The notes under the pieces: generated by a model | Seen by the model: only the letters and a program-made list of their open reading frames with translations | Database searches by the model: none | Told to the model about the DNA's origin: nothing | Position numbers and translations under genes: made by a program | Shown: in pieces, positions 22,594 to 32,374 of the stretch | Layout of the letters: each line of letters opens with the position of its first letter | Position numbering within the stretch: position 1 is the first letter of the stretch | Assembly (NCBI RefSeq): GCF_950023065.1 | Contig: NC_088681.1 | Span: forward strand, 1,054,001 to 1,118,000 | DNA length: 64,000 nt | Source of the DNA: Planococcus citri | Taxonomy: Eukaryota; Arthropoda; Insecta; Hemiptera; Pseudococcidae | Reading direction: 5' to 3'

Positions 22594-24534
22594 TTTAATA
22601 CATTGTATGAGTGTACTGAGATGCTCACTCCATGAAGGTTCAACGATGAATGAGAAAAGGAGAAATGAATTTGATACATAAATTGAAGTCTGATTGAAAA
22701 AAAGCAGGACTTTTGGATAAAATTGTTGAAAATCAGGACTTTAGCAGGACTAACAGGACTGTTAGACAATAGACACCTCACCTCCTTCCACCACCAAAAA
22801 AAATGATTTGTAAAAATACGTAGGCCCAAGTGTTAATTTGAAAAAATATTTATGTGCCTCCTTGTCTTTCCCTCGCCCCCCCCCCCCAAACAAATGGAAA
22901 AACTGAAAGACAGTTGCATATGAAATCAAAGAACTAATACTTATAGGAATTTTTTCAAGTTGGAAAAATTTAAAAAATTGTACTTTAAATTGGAAAATTG
23001 AAATTTACAGTAAATCCCTAATTTCTTACTGCTTTTTTATGCTTTGTTTGGAACTGTTTTAAGTCACTCAATAATCTGATAACGAATCTACAATAATCAG
23101 CGGATCAATTCGCAACTTAAAAATACACAGAAAATTTTTCTCAATACCTATCGTCTTGAAATTTGAACTTTGAAATTGAAAACAATGGCGGAAAAAGGGC
23201 AAGAAAAATTAGTTAATTCGACAAATGGACACCTGCAACATTAAGCTGCCGCGTAGACTCATAATTTTAATTGATAAAACATGTTTTACGCTATTAGTGG
23301 GAATATGAGCCGAATGCGCGAATACGAGTAAAATGAACTTGCTGCGTACAAAATACGAATACCTACGCACGGATTGGACGAGCGAGCGAGCGAGCGACGC
23401 GACGTAAACTTCCCTTTATTTTGGATGAATTTTTAATTCTATTCGACTCGATCTTCGTTAAATTTTTTATTACGTATTCAACTCGTGGTTGATGATTTTA
23501 CTCGTATAGCAGCGAGAACGACGACAACGTGTATATACGAGTACGAGTACGAGTACACGAATAGCAGTCGCTATACAGTATACACTGTACCATAGGACTA
23601 AAGTAGTGTAGAATAAAAAGCTATACAAATCGATTGAAATTCCGTCATCCCTTATGCATAAAAATCTCTCTTAAATGTACTTATATACAAATCGTTTCAA
23701 GCATGCACTCAAGATGCGAATCCGCAGCCATCCACCGGACCTGCACTGCAGTCCGCAGTCCTGCTCCTGTCCTGTACTTACCTACTGATAAATTTCGCCA
23801 ACGTGGAGTATCTACTCGACTTTTTTGTATCTCTCTCTCGGTCTGTAAAGTAAACCGCATTCAAAATTAAAATGAAATTTTTTTCAAGATTTTTGTTCCA
23901 AACGAGAGTTGGTAAACGAGAAAAAAAATAATTTTTGTTTACCGTATTAAATCTAAAGATCATATTTTCTTATCGCCAAGAAGAATCTAAGAAAAATATA
24001 TAGAACCGGCCGCGGCCGCTCATCTCGGTCTTATTTTTCTCGTACGAGTAGTACCTACCAGTATACTCGTATATAAGGAGAAAAAAATCTTTAAGAAAAG
24101 TACACATGAAGTAGAAAAAGTCTTCATCTAATATTCTAATCTAAGCTTAAGAGGTAGCATTATCAAACACTTATAAAAACCACTTACGAATGTTAATCTG
24201 TCACATAAATAACGCTGTCACGTGACCATTATTTCATACACGGGCGCATTTTTTATTCATGAACTTTTTTTCTTTCGTCAATGGTATCCATTCAACTAAC
24301 TATGTCAACTTCACGCAAAAAAAAAAGAGAACCCCGAAAGAGTTCAAGTTGACTGAAATCCACGTATACTGTGTATCAGCAGAATTTTACGATTTCAGAT
24401 TATATCATCTACCTACTTACATATACATATGTTGCATATATGATACGCTTAATACGCTTATATACTGCAGGAATTTTTTGCAAATTGACGTACCAATATT
24501 GTGTTCTAATCAGCGATGTGTATTTTCCATACAG

Positions 24535-24711
24535 GGTGACATATTTAGCGGATTAAATGACGGATTACTGAGTAGAGCTGAAGCTTTAGCTGTTGCCGAT
24601 ATTAAACATCAAACCAACTCGCCTAGCAGTTTATCACCTTTAAAGCATGATATGATGTACCATACCATGGGAGCTCCACACCATCCACCACCCAACTCCA
24701 GACCCCATCAA
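24535..24711 (+). CDS. acj6: acj6 internal exon (class IV POU box), 59 codons
   Basis: The acceptor CCATACAG ends at 24534 and the donor GTGAGT starts at 24712. The exon is open, phase 0 at both ends, and encodes GDIFSGLNDGLLSRAEALAV at its start. LLSRAEALA is the conserved class IV POU (Brn-3/Acj6/Unc-86) box. It lies in the N-terminal part of the protein, ahead of the DNA-binding domains. The exon then encodes a Pro/His-rich stretch ending NSRPHQ, with KHDMMYH matching KHDVMYH of the fly protein as I recall it. It joins in frame to 17508-17561 upstream and 31096-31851 downstream. The open frame extends upstream into the intron, but nothing there resembles Acj6. Confidence 0.9.
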
Positions 24712-25879
24712 GTGAGTTATTCGTTGGAAATTTTCGCAAATTATTTAATCACCAGTAGGGTGTAACTAGGTACTCTATTTATAAATGGTGGACATTTTTT
24801 TCGTTTTTCTTCGCTCCCACTCCCTAAAGTTGTTAGGTACCTGAGGTGAGAAAATCACACCATAAAATTTCCAGCCCCCTCGGTGAAAAATAAGAGGTGC
24901 TGGTGAACTCTCCAATCAATGTAATCTGACAACATTTTTAAAATTGTGAACTTTCTAGTTCTAACACCTCAGTCAAGTCCCTTCTTAGGTAAAATCTACT
25001 TACATACCTATTTTAGCCTCCTATCGCCACTCAAGACTAACCACTGGATTAGAGGGGAAAGCTCTGATTTATACCTACTTACTTGTAAAAAAAATATTTG
25101 ATGACGCCCTAATGTTGTCGGATTTCATGAAAAAAATTTCTCCCATCATGTTAGTAAAAATAAGTCGTGCTAGGAAACCTCCCTCCTACCAATCTTAAAA
25201 TATATAAAAAATCTAAAAAAAAATGTTACATTCTAATCCTTGTAGGTATTTGGTTCATTTTCATTAGAGATACTGTTAAATAATTTTGACCTCTCTACAT
25301 GATAAAAAAAAGTGAAACTTGCCCCTTTTCTAAAAAAATGAAAAAAAGGATTTTTTACATTTTTTTTCTTCTAAATTTTAGTCCTTGGATTTGGTCAATC
25401 TTCATAAGAAAAACACTGGTATGTCAGATTTTTAAAAAACTTGGGAAAACAATTCATCACTAACAAATATGTATAGTTTTACAATTTTGCAATATTTTGT
25501 CTGACTATCAAGAACTTGGAACAATTTTCGACATATCTACGGCATCGTGTCAGCCTTTTAAAAACTTGTAGAAAAGTGACCAATTTCTGAAATTTTGAAA
25601 TAGAGTAACATTGAAGTGGACGTTTAGATCTTAATAAGTCCGATTTCCAAGAGCTTGTAATAAAGTTAGGTCAAATTTTCACAGAAAGACTTATTGACGT
25701 TCTGAAATCGTGTAATGTACGATTTTTGAAAACTTGGAAAAATCCTTAAGAATCCCTATCAACGAGATTTCATTTTTAGGTTTAAAGCAAAAAACATAAT
25801 ATCCATGATTCCATGATTTGAAACGTTCCTCGCAGAGGAGACTTTACCTCCATTTTAAAAAAAATTTTCAACTTTGGCG

Positions 25880-26640
25880 ATCTCTGTGTAGATGGTCAAG
25901 ATTGTTGAGGGGACTGGGGGAAGGTTTTTCTTGAAAAAAGAATTACCTATCTAGACGTATTCTGCACAGAGATGAAACATTTTCGAGTAATTTGTACATC
26001 TACAGACGTCAATTTTTCATCTTTTTCGATATTTCTTAATTTTGGAGGTTTCATAAAAGGGGATCATTATCATTTGGAGTGCCAGAGGGTGTTCTTCTTG
26101 AAGAAGTGGGTTATCAATGTAAAAGTACTCTGCTGAGAAATGAAACATTTTCAAAAAAATTTGTACAAGAACAAATTTCTCATTTTTTTGTTGATTTTTT
26201 TCGACTTTGAGAGGCTTTAGTGCTTATTTAGAAAGATTCTGCCCATCGGTGAAAAATTTTCAAAAAATGTGTACAGATACATCAATTTTTATATTTTTAT
26301 ATTTTTCCCTGATTTGGTGGGGGGGGGGTCCATACAAGAGAGCCAACATCATTTGGAGGCCGAACAAAGGTTATTTCTTGAAAAGGGGTTTATGTAGAGC
26401 AAATGTGGAAATGAGTTATTTTCAAAAAATTTTCCCGATTTTGATTTATTCTCATTTTTTGTGATTTTTTTCAACTTTGAGGGGCTTCTCACTACGGGGG
26501 GGGGCCAATATGGTTTGAATTGCCGGGGAAAGTTATTTCTTGAAAATGGGATTATTTCGAAAAATTCTCAAGCAGGGACAAAGAATCTTCATAAATTGAA
26601 CTTTTTTTTCATTTTTCGATATTTTTCCAGGGCCAACAGC
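25880..26640. repeat. Degenerate tandem repeat, period roughly 160-280 bp
   Basis: The landmark TTTCTTGAA (with variants) recurs near 25930, 26092, 26373 and 26535. Each is followed by a GGG-containing word, AAATTTTTTCAAAAAA-like runs, and then a TCAACTTTGAGGGGCTT-like word. G-runs of eight or more lie at about 26321 and 26497. Related single units occur at 56890-57130. Confidence 0.5.
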
Positions 26641-26658
26641 AACATTTTTTTCCAGATA

Positions 26659-28413
26659 TAGTCCGGCATATGACAATAGGAGTACTTGAACCCCCCCCCC
26701 GGCCGATACTCCGAGACAAGTGTTTTCTTAAAGGGGGCATCCTAAGGAACATTTTAAAGCAAACTTGCCCAAAAAAAAGTTGGCCTTACTTACAAAATGG
26801 CGGCCATTTTGATTGACAGGTCAGCCGAAATCGTAGATTTTGCGTTTCAACATAGGACCTGCACGAAATTTTTTAAACATTACAAAAGTAGATCGAAAGA
26901 TCATGCAAAAATTTATCACCTGTCAAAATTTCAAGTGCTAAAGTGCGTTTTTCGATTTATGGTGAATTTTTGAAAATCCAATTTAGGCCAAAAATGAGGG
27001 AAAAAATCAAAATTTTACCAAATTGACCAAGAAAGCTGAAATTTGTGATATACCCGATTTTCGACATGCCAAATCGATTGGAAACTGTTTCAAACCGTTT
27101 TGAGCAGTTCTGGAGCCTCCAGTAGATTTTTGAAACTCGAAATTCCCACAAAATTCCATCAAATTGGACTTGTAAAACTGAATTTTATTCTAAAAAGTAA
27201 ATTCAATACGCTACGAAGTATACTGCAGGTGAATTTCAAGTCGTTTTGGAGCCTCCAGCGACTTTTTGAAATTTCCTGAAGCCTTCAGCAGGTTTTTGAA
27301 ACTTTAAATTTTCACAAAATTTCATCAAATGAAGTTGGAAAGCTGAAATTTACTCTACACTCCAATTTTAACACCCTCTGAAAACGACTTCAGGTGGGTT
27401 CAAGTCATTTTAGAGCCTCCAGCGACTTTTTTGAAAATTACTGGAGCCTCCAGTAGATTTTTAAAACTTGAAATTCCCGCAACATTAATTTATCAAATGG
27501 AGTTGGCAAGCTGAAATTTACTTCGCGGACTACATGGTGGTTTCAAATGGTTTCGAAGCTTCCAGCTACTTTTAAGAAATTTCAATTTGCCAAAAACACG
27601 CCATATACATACAACTTTTCAAAAAGTCGCTGGAGGCTCCAAAACGACTTGAAATCCACCAGCAGTCAACTTCGTAGCGTATTGAAGTTAGTTTGCAGAA
27701 TGAATTTCAACTCTCCATCTCAGTTTGATGGAAATTTCAAGTTTCAAAAATCTACTGGAAGCTCCAGTAATTTTCAAAAAAGTCGCTGGAGGCTTCAGAA
27801 AATTTCAAAAAGTTGCTGGAGGCTCCAAAACGACTTGAAATTTACCTGCAGTACTTCGTAGCGTATTGAATTTACTTTTTAGGATAAATTTCAGTTTTAC
27901 AAGTCCAATTTGATGGGATTTTGTGGGAATTTCGAGTTTCAAAAATCTGCTGGAGGCTCCAGAACTGCTCAAAACGCTTTGAAACAGTTTCCAATCGATT
28001 TGGCATGTCGAAAATCGGGTATATCACAAATTTCAGCTTTCTTGGTCAATTTGGTAAAATTTTGATTTTTTCCCTCATTTTTGGCCTAAATTGGATTTTT
28101 AAAAATTCACCATAAATCGAAAAACACACTTTAGCACTTGAAGTTTTGACAGGTGATAAATTTTTGCATGATCTTTCGATCTACCTTTGTAAGGCTTGAA
28201 AAATTTCGTGCAAGTCTAATGTTGAAACGCAAAATCTGCGATTTCGGCTGACCTGTCAATCAAAATGACCGCCATTTTCTAAGTAAGGCCAACTTTTTTT
28301 TGGGCAAGGTTGCTTTAAAATGTTCCTTAGGATGCCCCCTTTAAAAAAAACTTGTCCCGGAGGATCGGCGGGGTGGGGAGGTGCAATTACTTCTATTGTC
28401 GTATGCCGGACTA
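26659..28413. mobile_element. Fold-back DNA element, TAGTC family, intact copy (1,755 bp)
   Basis: The left end is TAGTCCGGCATATGACAATA; the right end inverts to TAGTCCGGCATACGACAATA. The 3-bp ATA flanks both sides (26656-26658, 28414-28416). The two halves are inverted copies of each other over most of their length. A 64-codon stretch at 26957-27151 (minus) and 27921-28115 (plus) reads the same peptide except for one residue. Order in each arm from the end: TAGTCC, C-run, CTAAGGAACATTTTAAAGC, AATGGC.GCCATTTT, TTTTTGCATGATCTTTCGAT, CCAATTTAGGCC, CTGGAGGCTCCAG. It sits in an acj6 intron and has no transposase. The superfamily is undetermined; 3- to 4-bp duplications would allow Academ-like or related groups. 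Confidence 0.85.
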
Positions 28414-28849
28414 ATAGGGGAAAAATGAAAAATTGCGAATTAGAAAATTTGTTCAGATGTCGTGAAGCTGGCTAAAAAGGTGAAAAATTAATGAAACACA
28501 TCGCAAAATTTAATTTAAAAAAGTAAAAAGTTGAAAATTGGAAAAAATTATTAAAAATTGATGAAAACTTACAGAAAACATTGTAAAAGCTGTTGAAATT
28601 GCATTAAAAATAACTCAAATTCACTATAAAATTGACCAAAGCACGAAAAAGCCAAGCAAAATATCGCGAAAATTCTTCAAAAATGTATTACAATGCCATG
28701 AAAACATTTTGAAACTACAAAAAGTTGATTAAAAATGACTAAATAAAAAAAATCCCAAAAAATGCTTAATACAGATCGTTGATAACAAATTATGCAAAAA
28801 AAATGTTCCGTAAATATGTTAAGAGAGGGGGGAGGGGGGAGGGAACGTG

Positions 28850-29780
28850 GGTGAGCTAAAATTTTATGTTCAAATTTTGCGCTTTTCTAATCTCTTCAAA
28901 CATCTCAATCATTTAAATTTTTGATTTCATTTTCACCTTTGAAGCTCTTGCTAATGGAATAAAATTGGGAGGATAAAAAAACTTATTTCAAAATAACAAA
29001 TTTTAAAAAAATATAAAAAATTTTTTTGGAAAATTTGAGTGACATTTGAAAAAAAATCTTACCAATTTTTCGAATTAAAACGGAAAGTTTCAAAGTAGGC
29101 CTAAAATAAGTAAGAGATGAAATGACAATTTTGTCATTTGATGGGTATAATTTTGTATTCATTTCTTCTTCAAGTCTGGAATTTTTTAATAACGGGAGAG
29201 CTAAAGCTCTTGAAAATCAATATTTCGAGAAGTATAAAAAACGATGTTCTATCATGTGATAAGTTAAGAACTAATAACAAGTTTATTATTTTGCTTCAAA
29301 ATTCAAAAATTCAAATGATGATTTTTTTTGAAAAATTTTAAATTTCAAATGGGCAAAAGCTCTTTTATTTACATTTTTTTATACTGGACGGGTATAATTG
29401 CCAGGATTTGTACGCCCAGTTTCGAGGGGTTATTAGTCTAGATTCGGGTTGAAAGATTATTTTCTCTGATGAATTTAAGAATATTTTCCATCTGTTTGTT
29501 ATTGGAAAATTAGTATTTTGAGAGGCATAAAAATGATAGAATTTGAATAATTTTTTTTTTTAAATTCAAAATGAGAAAAAAAACAAAACTTTTGAAGATC
29601 AGTATTTTGAGATGTATAAAAAATACGTTTTTTGTGTGATGAACGAAGTTTACCTATTATGTTTGCTTCAAAATTTTGAAATACAAAAAATTCAAACTTG
29701 AAAAATAAAAACAAACAAGCCCGTGTGAAGAAAGACCAAAAGCTTTCGAAAATTCATGTTTAGAGAATTTTACATCTTGA
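28850..29780. repeat. Further copies of the dispersed CTCTCGAAAAT repeat
   Basis: 28850-29340 follows the 20340-21290 repeat word for word in order, without the MITE. 29490-29780 holds two or three partial copies of its end, each with TTTGAGAGG-like hairpin remnants near 29500 and 29590. Confidence 0.55.
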
Positions 29781-31095
29781 AGTCATATCTCAACCTGGAA
29801 GAGAGTTGTATTGTGGACGATGAAAGGGGGGCTCAATTTTTCAAGTAGAGTAGATACACGATACACCCCACGTAGGTATTCAAAAGTCTTCTTTCGTCCC
29901 TCGTATAAGAAAATCCTAACCTGGCTGCGCCGTAATTTGTAATTTTTATATGTATACGTACCTATTTTAATAAATACCTGCTCCCCTAACTCATTCAAAA
30001 AATGAAAAAAAAAAAGGGGGAGATGAATGTGGCATAAAGGTATGCGCTCTTTTGTAATGAAAAACTAATAAACATCAGGAAGTACACTATATGTACACTT
30101 GAATACTTTCGTAGTGAGAAAATCTTTATTCAGCTGCGAGGTGGCGCTTTATTTGAAAACATCATTTTACGGTAAAGGAAAGCTTATTTATTCGCCATTT
30201 GTTTCACTGGCGGCTGTGTGTAAATCATCGGTAACGCGATGCAAAGGCAATCTGGCTTTTTAAAAAATGACGATAGTTGGGTTAAAAGGCGCGCATTTTT
30301 CTTTCGCGCGAACATACTCTGGTATAGGTAGGGGTGCGGGTGGGCAGGGCAGCAGTGAGCTGGATTCGGGATTCGAAAGTTGACTTTGGGATACAGTTCA
30401 TATGTCAATGAGAGATAGAAGCTAGAGAGAAGGCGTAATGATGAAATATTCGTCGCCTGGGAGTACAAGTGGTGAGGAAGTAACAGTGAATCATTGTCCT
30501 GTCTGTTACTACCCTTGTCGATTGGAAAGGGGCAAACTACCCCGTCCGACAATTGGAACAGGGCCGTGCGACCACCCCGTGGGACTACCACAGAAAGGGT
30601 AATACACCGTTATATAATAACAATTCGAATCAATTATTCATTCGATTACATGTTTGTACACTTCGTGTTTTATCATCTCTAATCCTCTTCGCGATCCGCC
30701 CGCCTTTCTTGTTATACAGTATACGCATATACGAGTATATACGTATGTATAATATACTTCAAATTTGTTAAACCGATCTATCCCTTTGGTGTCACCCCTT
30801 TCTATATGTACCTACTACTCTTTTTTTTTTCATTCATTCGTTCATTCATTCGTTCATTCATTGCGTTTAAAGTGCTTTTATGTTAAGTATCAAAACATGT
30901 TACTTCTTATTATTGTTAACAATAGTGTGAAATTTTTTACTAGCTACGCTCGTTTTAATTTTTCTGCTCGATTTGAGAGACATACACCGACGATTAAGCG
31001 CACCGCACCGCGCACGAGAGGACGAATTACGAATTACGAGTACATCGTATCTGGAGTTGTTGGCTATAATCACGCTTGTTGGTCGTATGTTTCAG

Positions 31096-31851
31096 GTAAA
31101 CCATCACGGTATGGACGGTTTAGATATGCTGGAGCCTTTGACATCTTCCGGAATGACGACGCTGACGCCTTTATCGGACGGCGGCGCCCACGGTCACCTG
31201 CAGGGAGCTTCGATGTACGGGCCATCGATGAACGGCATGATGTCCGGTCACCATCACCACCACCATCACCACGGCGGACCTCTGTCCAGTCACGTACCAC
31301 CTACTCACCATCATCCGGGCGGCCACCATCCCGGAATGCCGGTCGGCCTACAGCATCCGGACTCGGATACCGATCCGCGAGAACTGGAGGCGTTCGCCGA
31401 ACGCTTCAAGCAGAGGAGAATCAAATTAGGCGTGACGCAGGCGGACGTCGGCAAAGCTTTAGCAAATCTCAAACTTCCAGGCGTCGGCGCCTTATCGCAA
31501 TCGACCATTTGTCGTTTCGAATCGTTAACCTTATCGCACAATAATATGATCGCTTTGAAACCTATCCTACAAGCGTGGCTAGAAGAAGCTGAAGCGCAAG
31601 CCAAGAACAAACGAAGAGATCCGGACGCACCCAGTGTACTTCCAGCCGGCGAAAAGAAACGAAAAAGAACCTCCATAGCCGCTCCGGAGAAGAGATCGCT
31701 GGAAGCGTATTTCGCTGTACAGCCTAGACCATCGGGCGAGAAAATCGCCGCCATTGCCGAAAAATTAGATTTAAAAAAGAACGTCGTTAGGGTTTGGTTT
31801 TGTAATCAGAGGCAAAAACAGAAAAGAATGAAATTCGCCGCTCAACATTGA
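31096..31851 (+). CDS. acj6: acj6 terminal exon: POU-specific domain + homeodomain + stop
   Basis: The acceptor TTTCAG ends at 31095. The exon encodes 251 residues and then TGA at 31849-31851. It opens with VNHHGMDGLDMLEPL, then a His/Gly/Pro-rich linker with eight consecutive His. The POU-specific domain runs from about 31366 (DTDPRELEAFAERFKQRR) to about 31590. The homeodomain runs from about 31654 (KKRKRTSIAAPEKRSLEAYF) to about 31833, with recognition-helix WFCNQRQKQKR and Trp at 31795. Both are essentially identical to insect Acj6. The protein ends RMKFAAQH, unlike the longer tail of Drosophila Acj6 as I recall it, and similar to the short tails of other class IV POU proteins. Family role: a nuclear transcription factor specifying sensory (notably olfactory) neuron identity in flies; that role here is by homology. 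The frame continues upstream through the intron, but the acceptor and homology place the exon start at 31096. Confidence 0.97.
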   Translation, partial: VNHHGMDGLDMLEPLTSSGMTTLTPLSDGGAHGHLQGASMYGPSMNGMMSGHHHHHHHHGGPLSSHVPPTHHHPGGHHPGMPVGLQHPDSDTDPRELEAFAERFKQRRIKLGVTQADVGKALANLKLPGVGALSQSTICRFESLTLSHNNMIALKPILQAWLEEAEAQAKNKRRDPDAPSVLPAGEKKRKRTSIAAPEKRSLEAYFAVQPRPSGEKIAAIAEKLDLKKNVVRVWFCNQRQKQKRMKFAAQH

Positions 31852-32374
31852 CCATGTTTCAATTTTTTTTCTACCTACCTACTCGTCGTATCTTCTCGAG
31901 CGTGTACCTACGAATTTTTGTTTTTCGTTTGGCTTTTTATTTCGTTTTTACCTTATTGTTGGTTTGTTTCGAACGAAACATTCGAATAGTCGCTGTAATG
32001 GTTGGAAAATCACTTCGAACGTATTTTCATCTCAAGATCCCTCATTTTTATCGTAGGTATTTTTCTACCTCTAAAATATTGATTTGCTCATCGAACGAAG
32101 ATAAAATTTAATTGAAAGCGATAAAACTGGCAAACATTTAAGCAAGCAGGAAGGTGACTGAGGAGTCAATGAAAACATGGTATACCAACCAGGCAATAGA
32201 AGTATCATATTTCTGTTAGGCAACAACATCAAAAACCTTCCGACTGCAACAACAAGCTCACTTTATATTGATTCCATTTACAAAGACTAGCTCATCAAAA
32301 GAATATTCCCGCTGAAAAGGGACAGGGAGGTACTCCATAGGCAGAAAACTTTTCCATCGAAAGAGAGGCCAAAA
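31852..32374 (+). other. Probable acj6 3' UTR
   Basis: A+T-rich sequence directly after the acj6 stop, with no further open frame of interest. No AATAAA close to the stop was found. If the transcript extends past the repeat complex at 32.4-34.5 kb, the A+T-rich stretch 34,680-35,600, with an AATAAA near 35586, would be a candidate end. Confidence 0.4.

Larger units (their letters stand above)
17562..24534 (+). other. acj6 intron (6,973 bp), filled with MITEs
   Basis: The intron starts GTACGT and ends TTTTCCATACAG. It holds a 380-bp palindromic MITE, a decayed fold-back repeat, two short AATT-flanked MITEs, a dispersed repeat and a jockey-like gag fragment, each listed separately. The stretches 17562-19030 and 22600-24534 show no repeat boundaries and no exon I can support. 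A POU4-like site is at 18001-18013. Confidence 0.65.
24712..31095 (+). other. acj6 intron (6,384 bp)
   Basis: Starts GTGAGT and ends GTATGTTTCAG. It contains a degenerate tandem region (25880-26640), an intact fold-back element (26659-28413) and dispersed repeats (28850-29780). The part from about 29990 to 31095 looks single-copy. It has small open frames on both strands but no supported exon, and a TTCATTCG microsatellite at about 30831-30862. Confidence 0.7.

Noticed and set aside
24012..24019. GCGGCCGC (NotI) site, considered as possible vector contamination
   Set aside because: No vector-like sequence surrounds it; it lies in ordinary intron sequence.
27921..28115. A 64-codon frame repeated in both arms of the fold-back elements and in the 54142-56278 copy
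   Set aside because: It is open because the copies are young and similar. The frame has no recognisable domain, is broken in older copies, and appears on whichever strand the arm lies.
30765..31544. A 259-codon plus-strand frame and a 147-codon minus-strand frame over the acj6 last exon
   Set aside because: Both are shadows of the conserved POU/homeodomain reading frame in high-complexity coding DNA.
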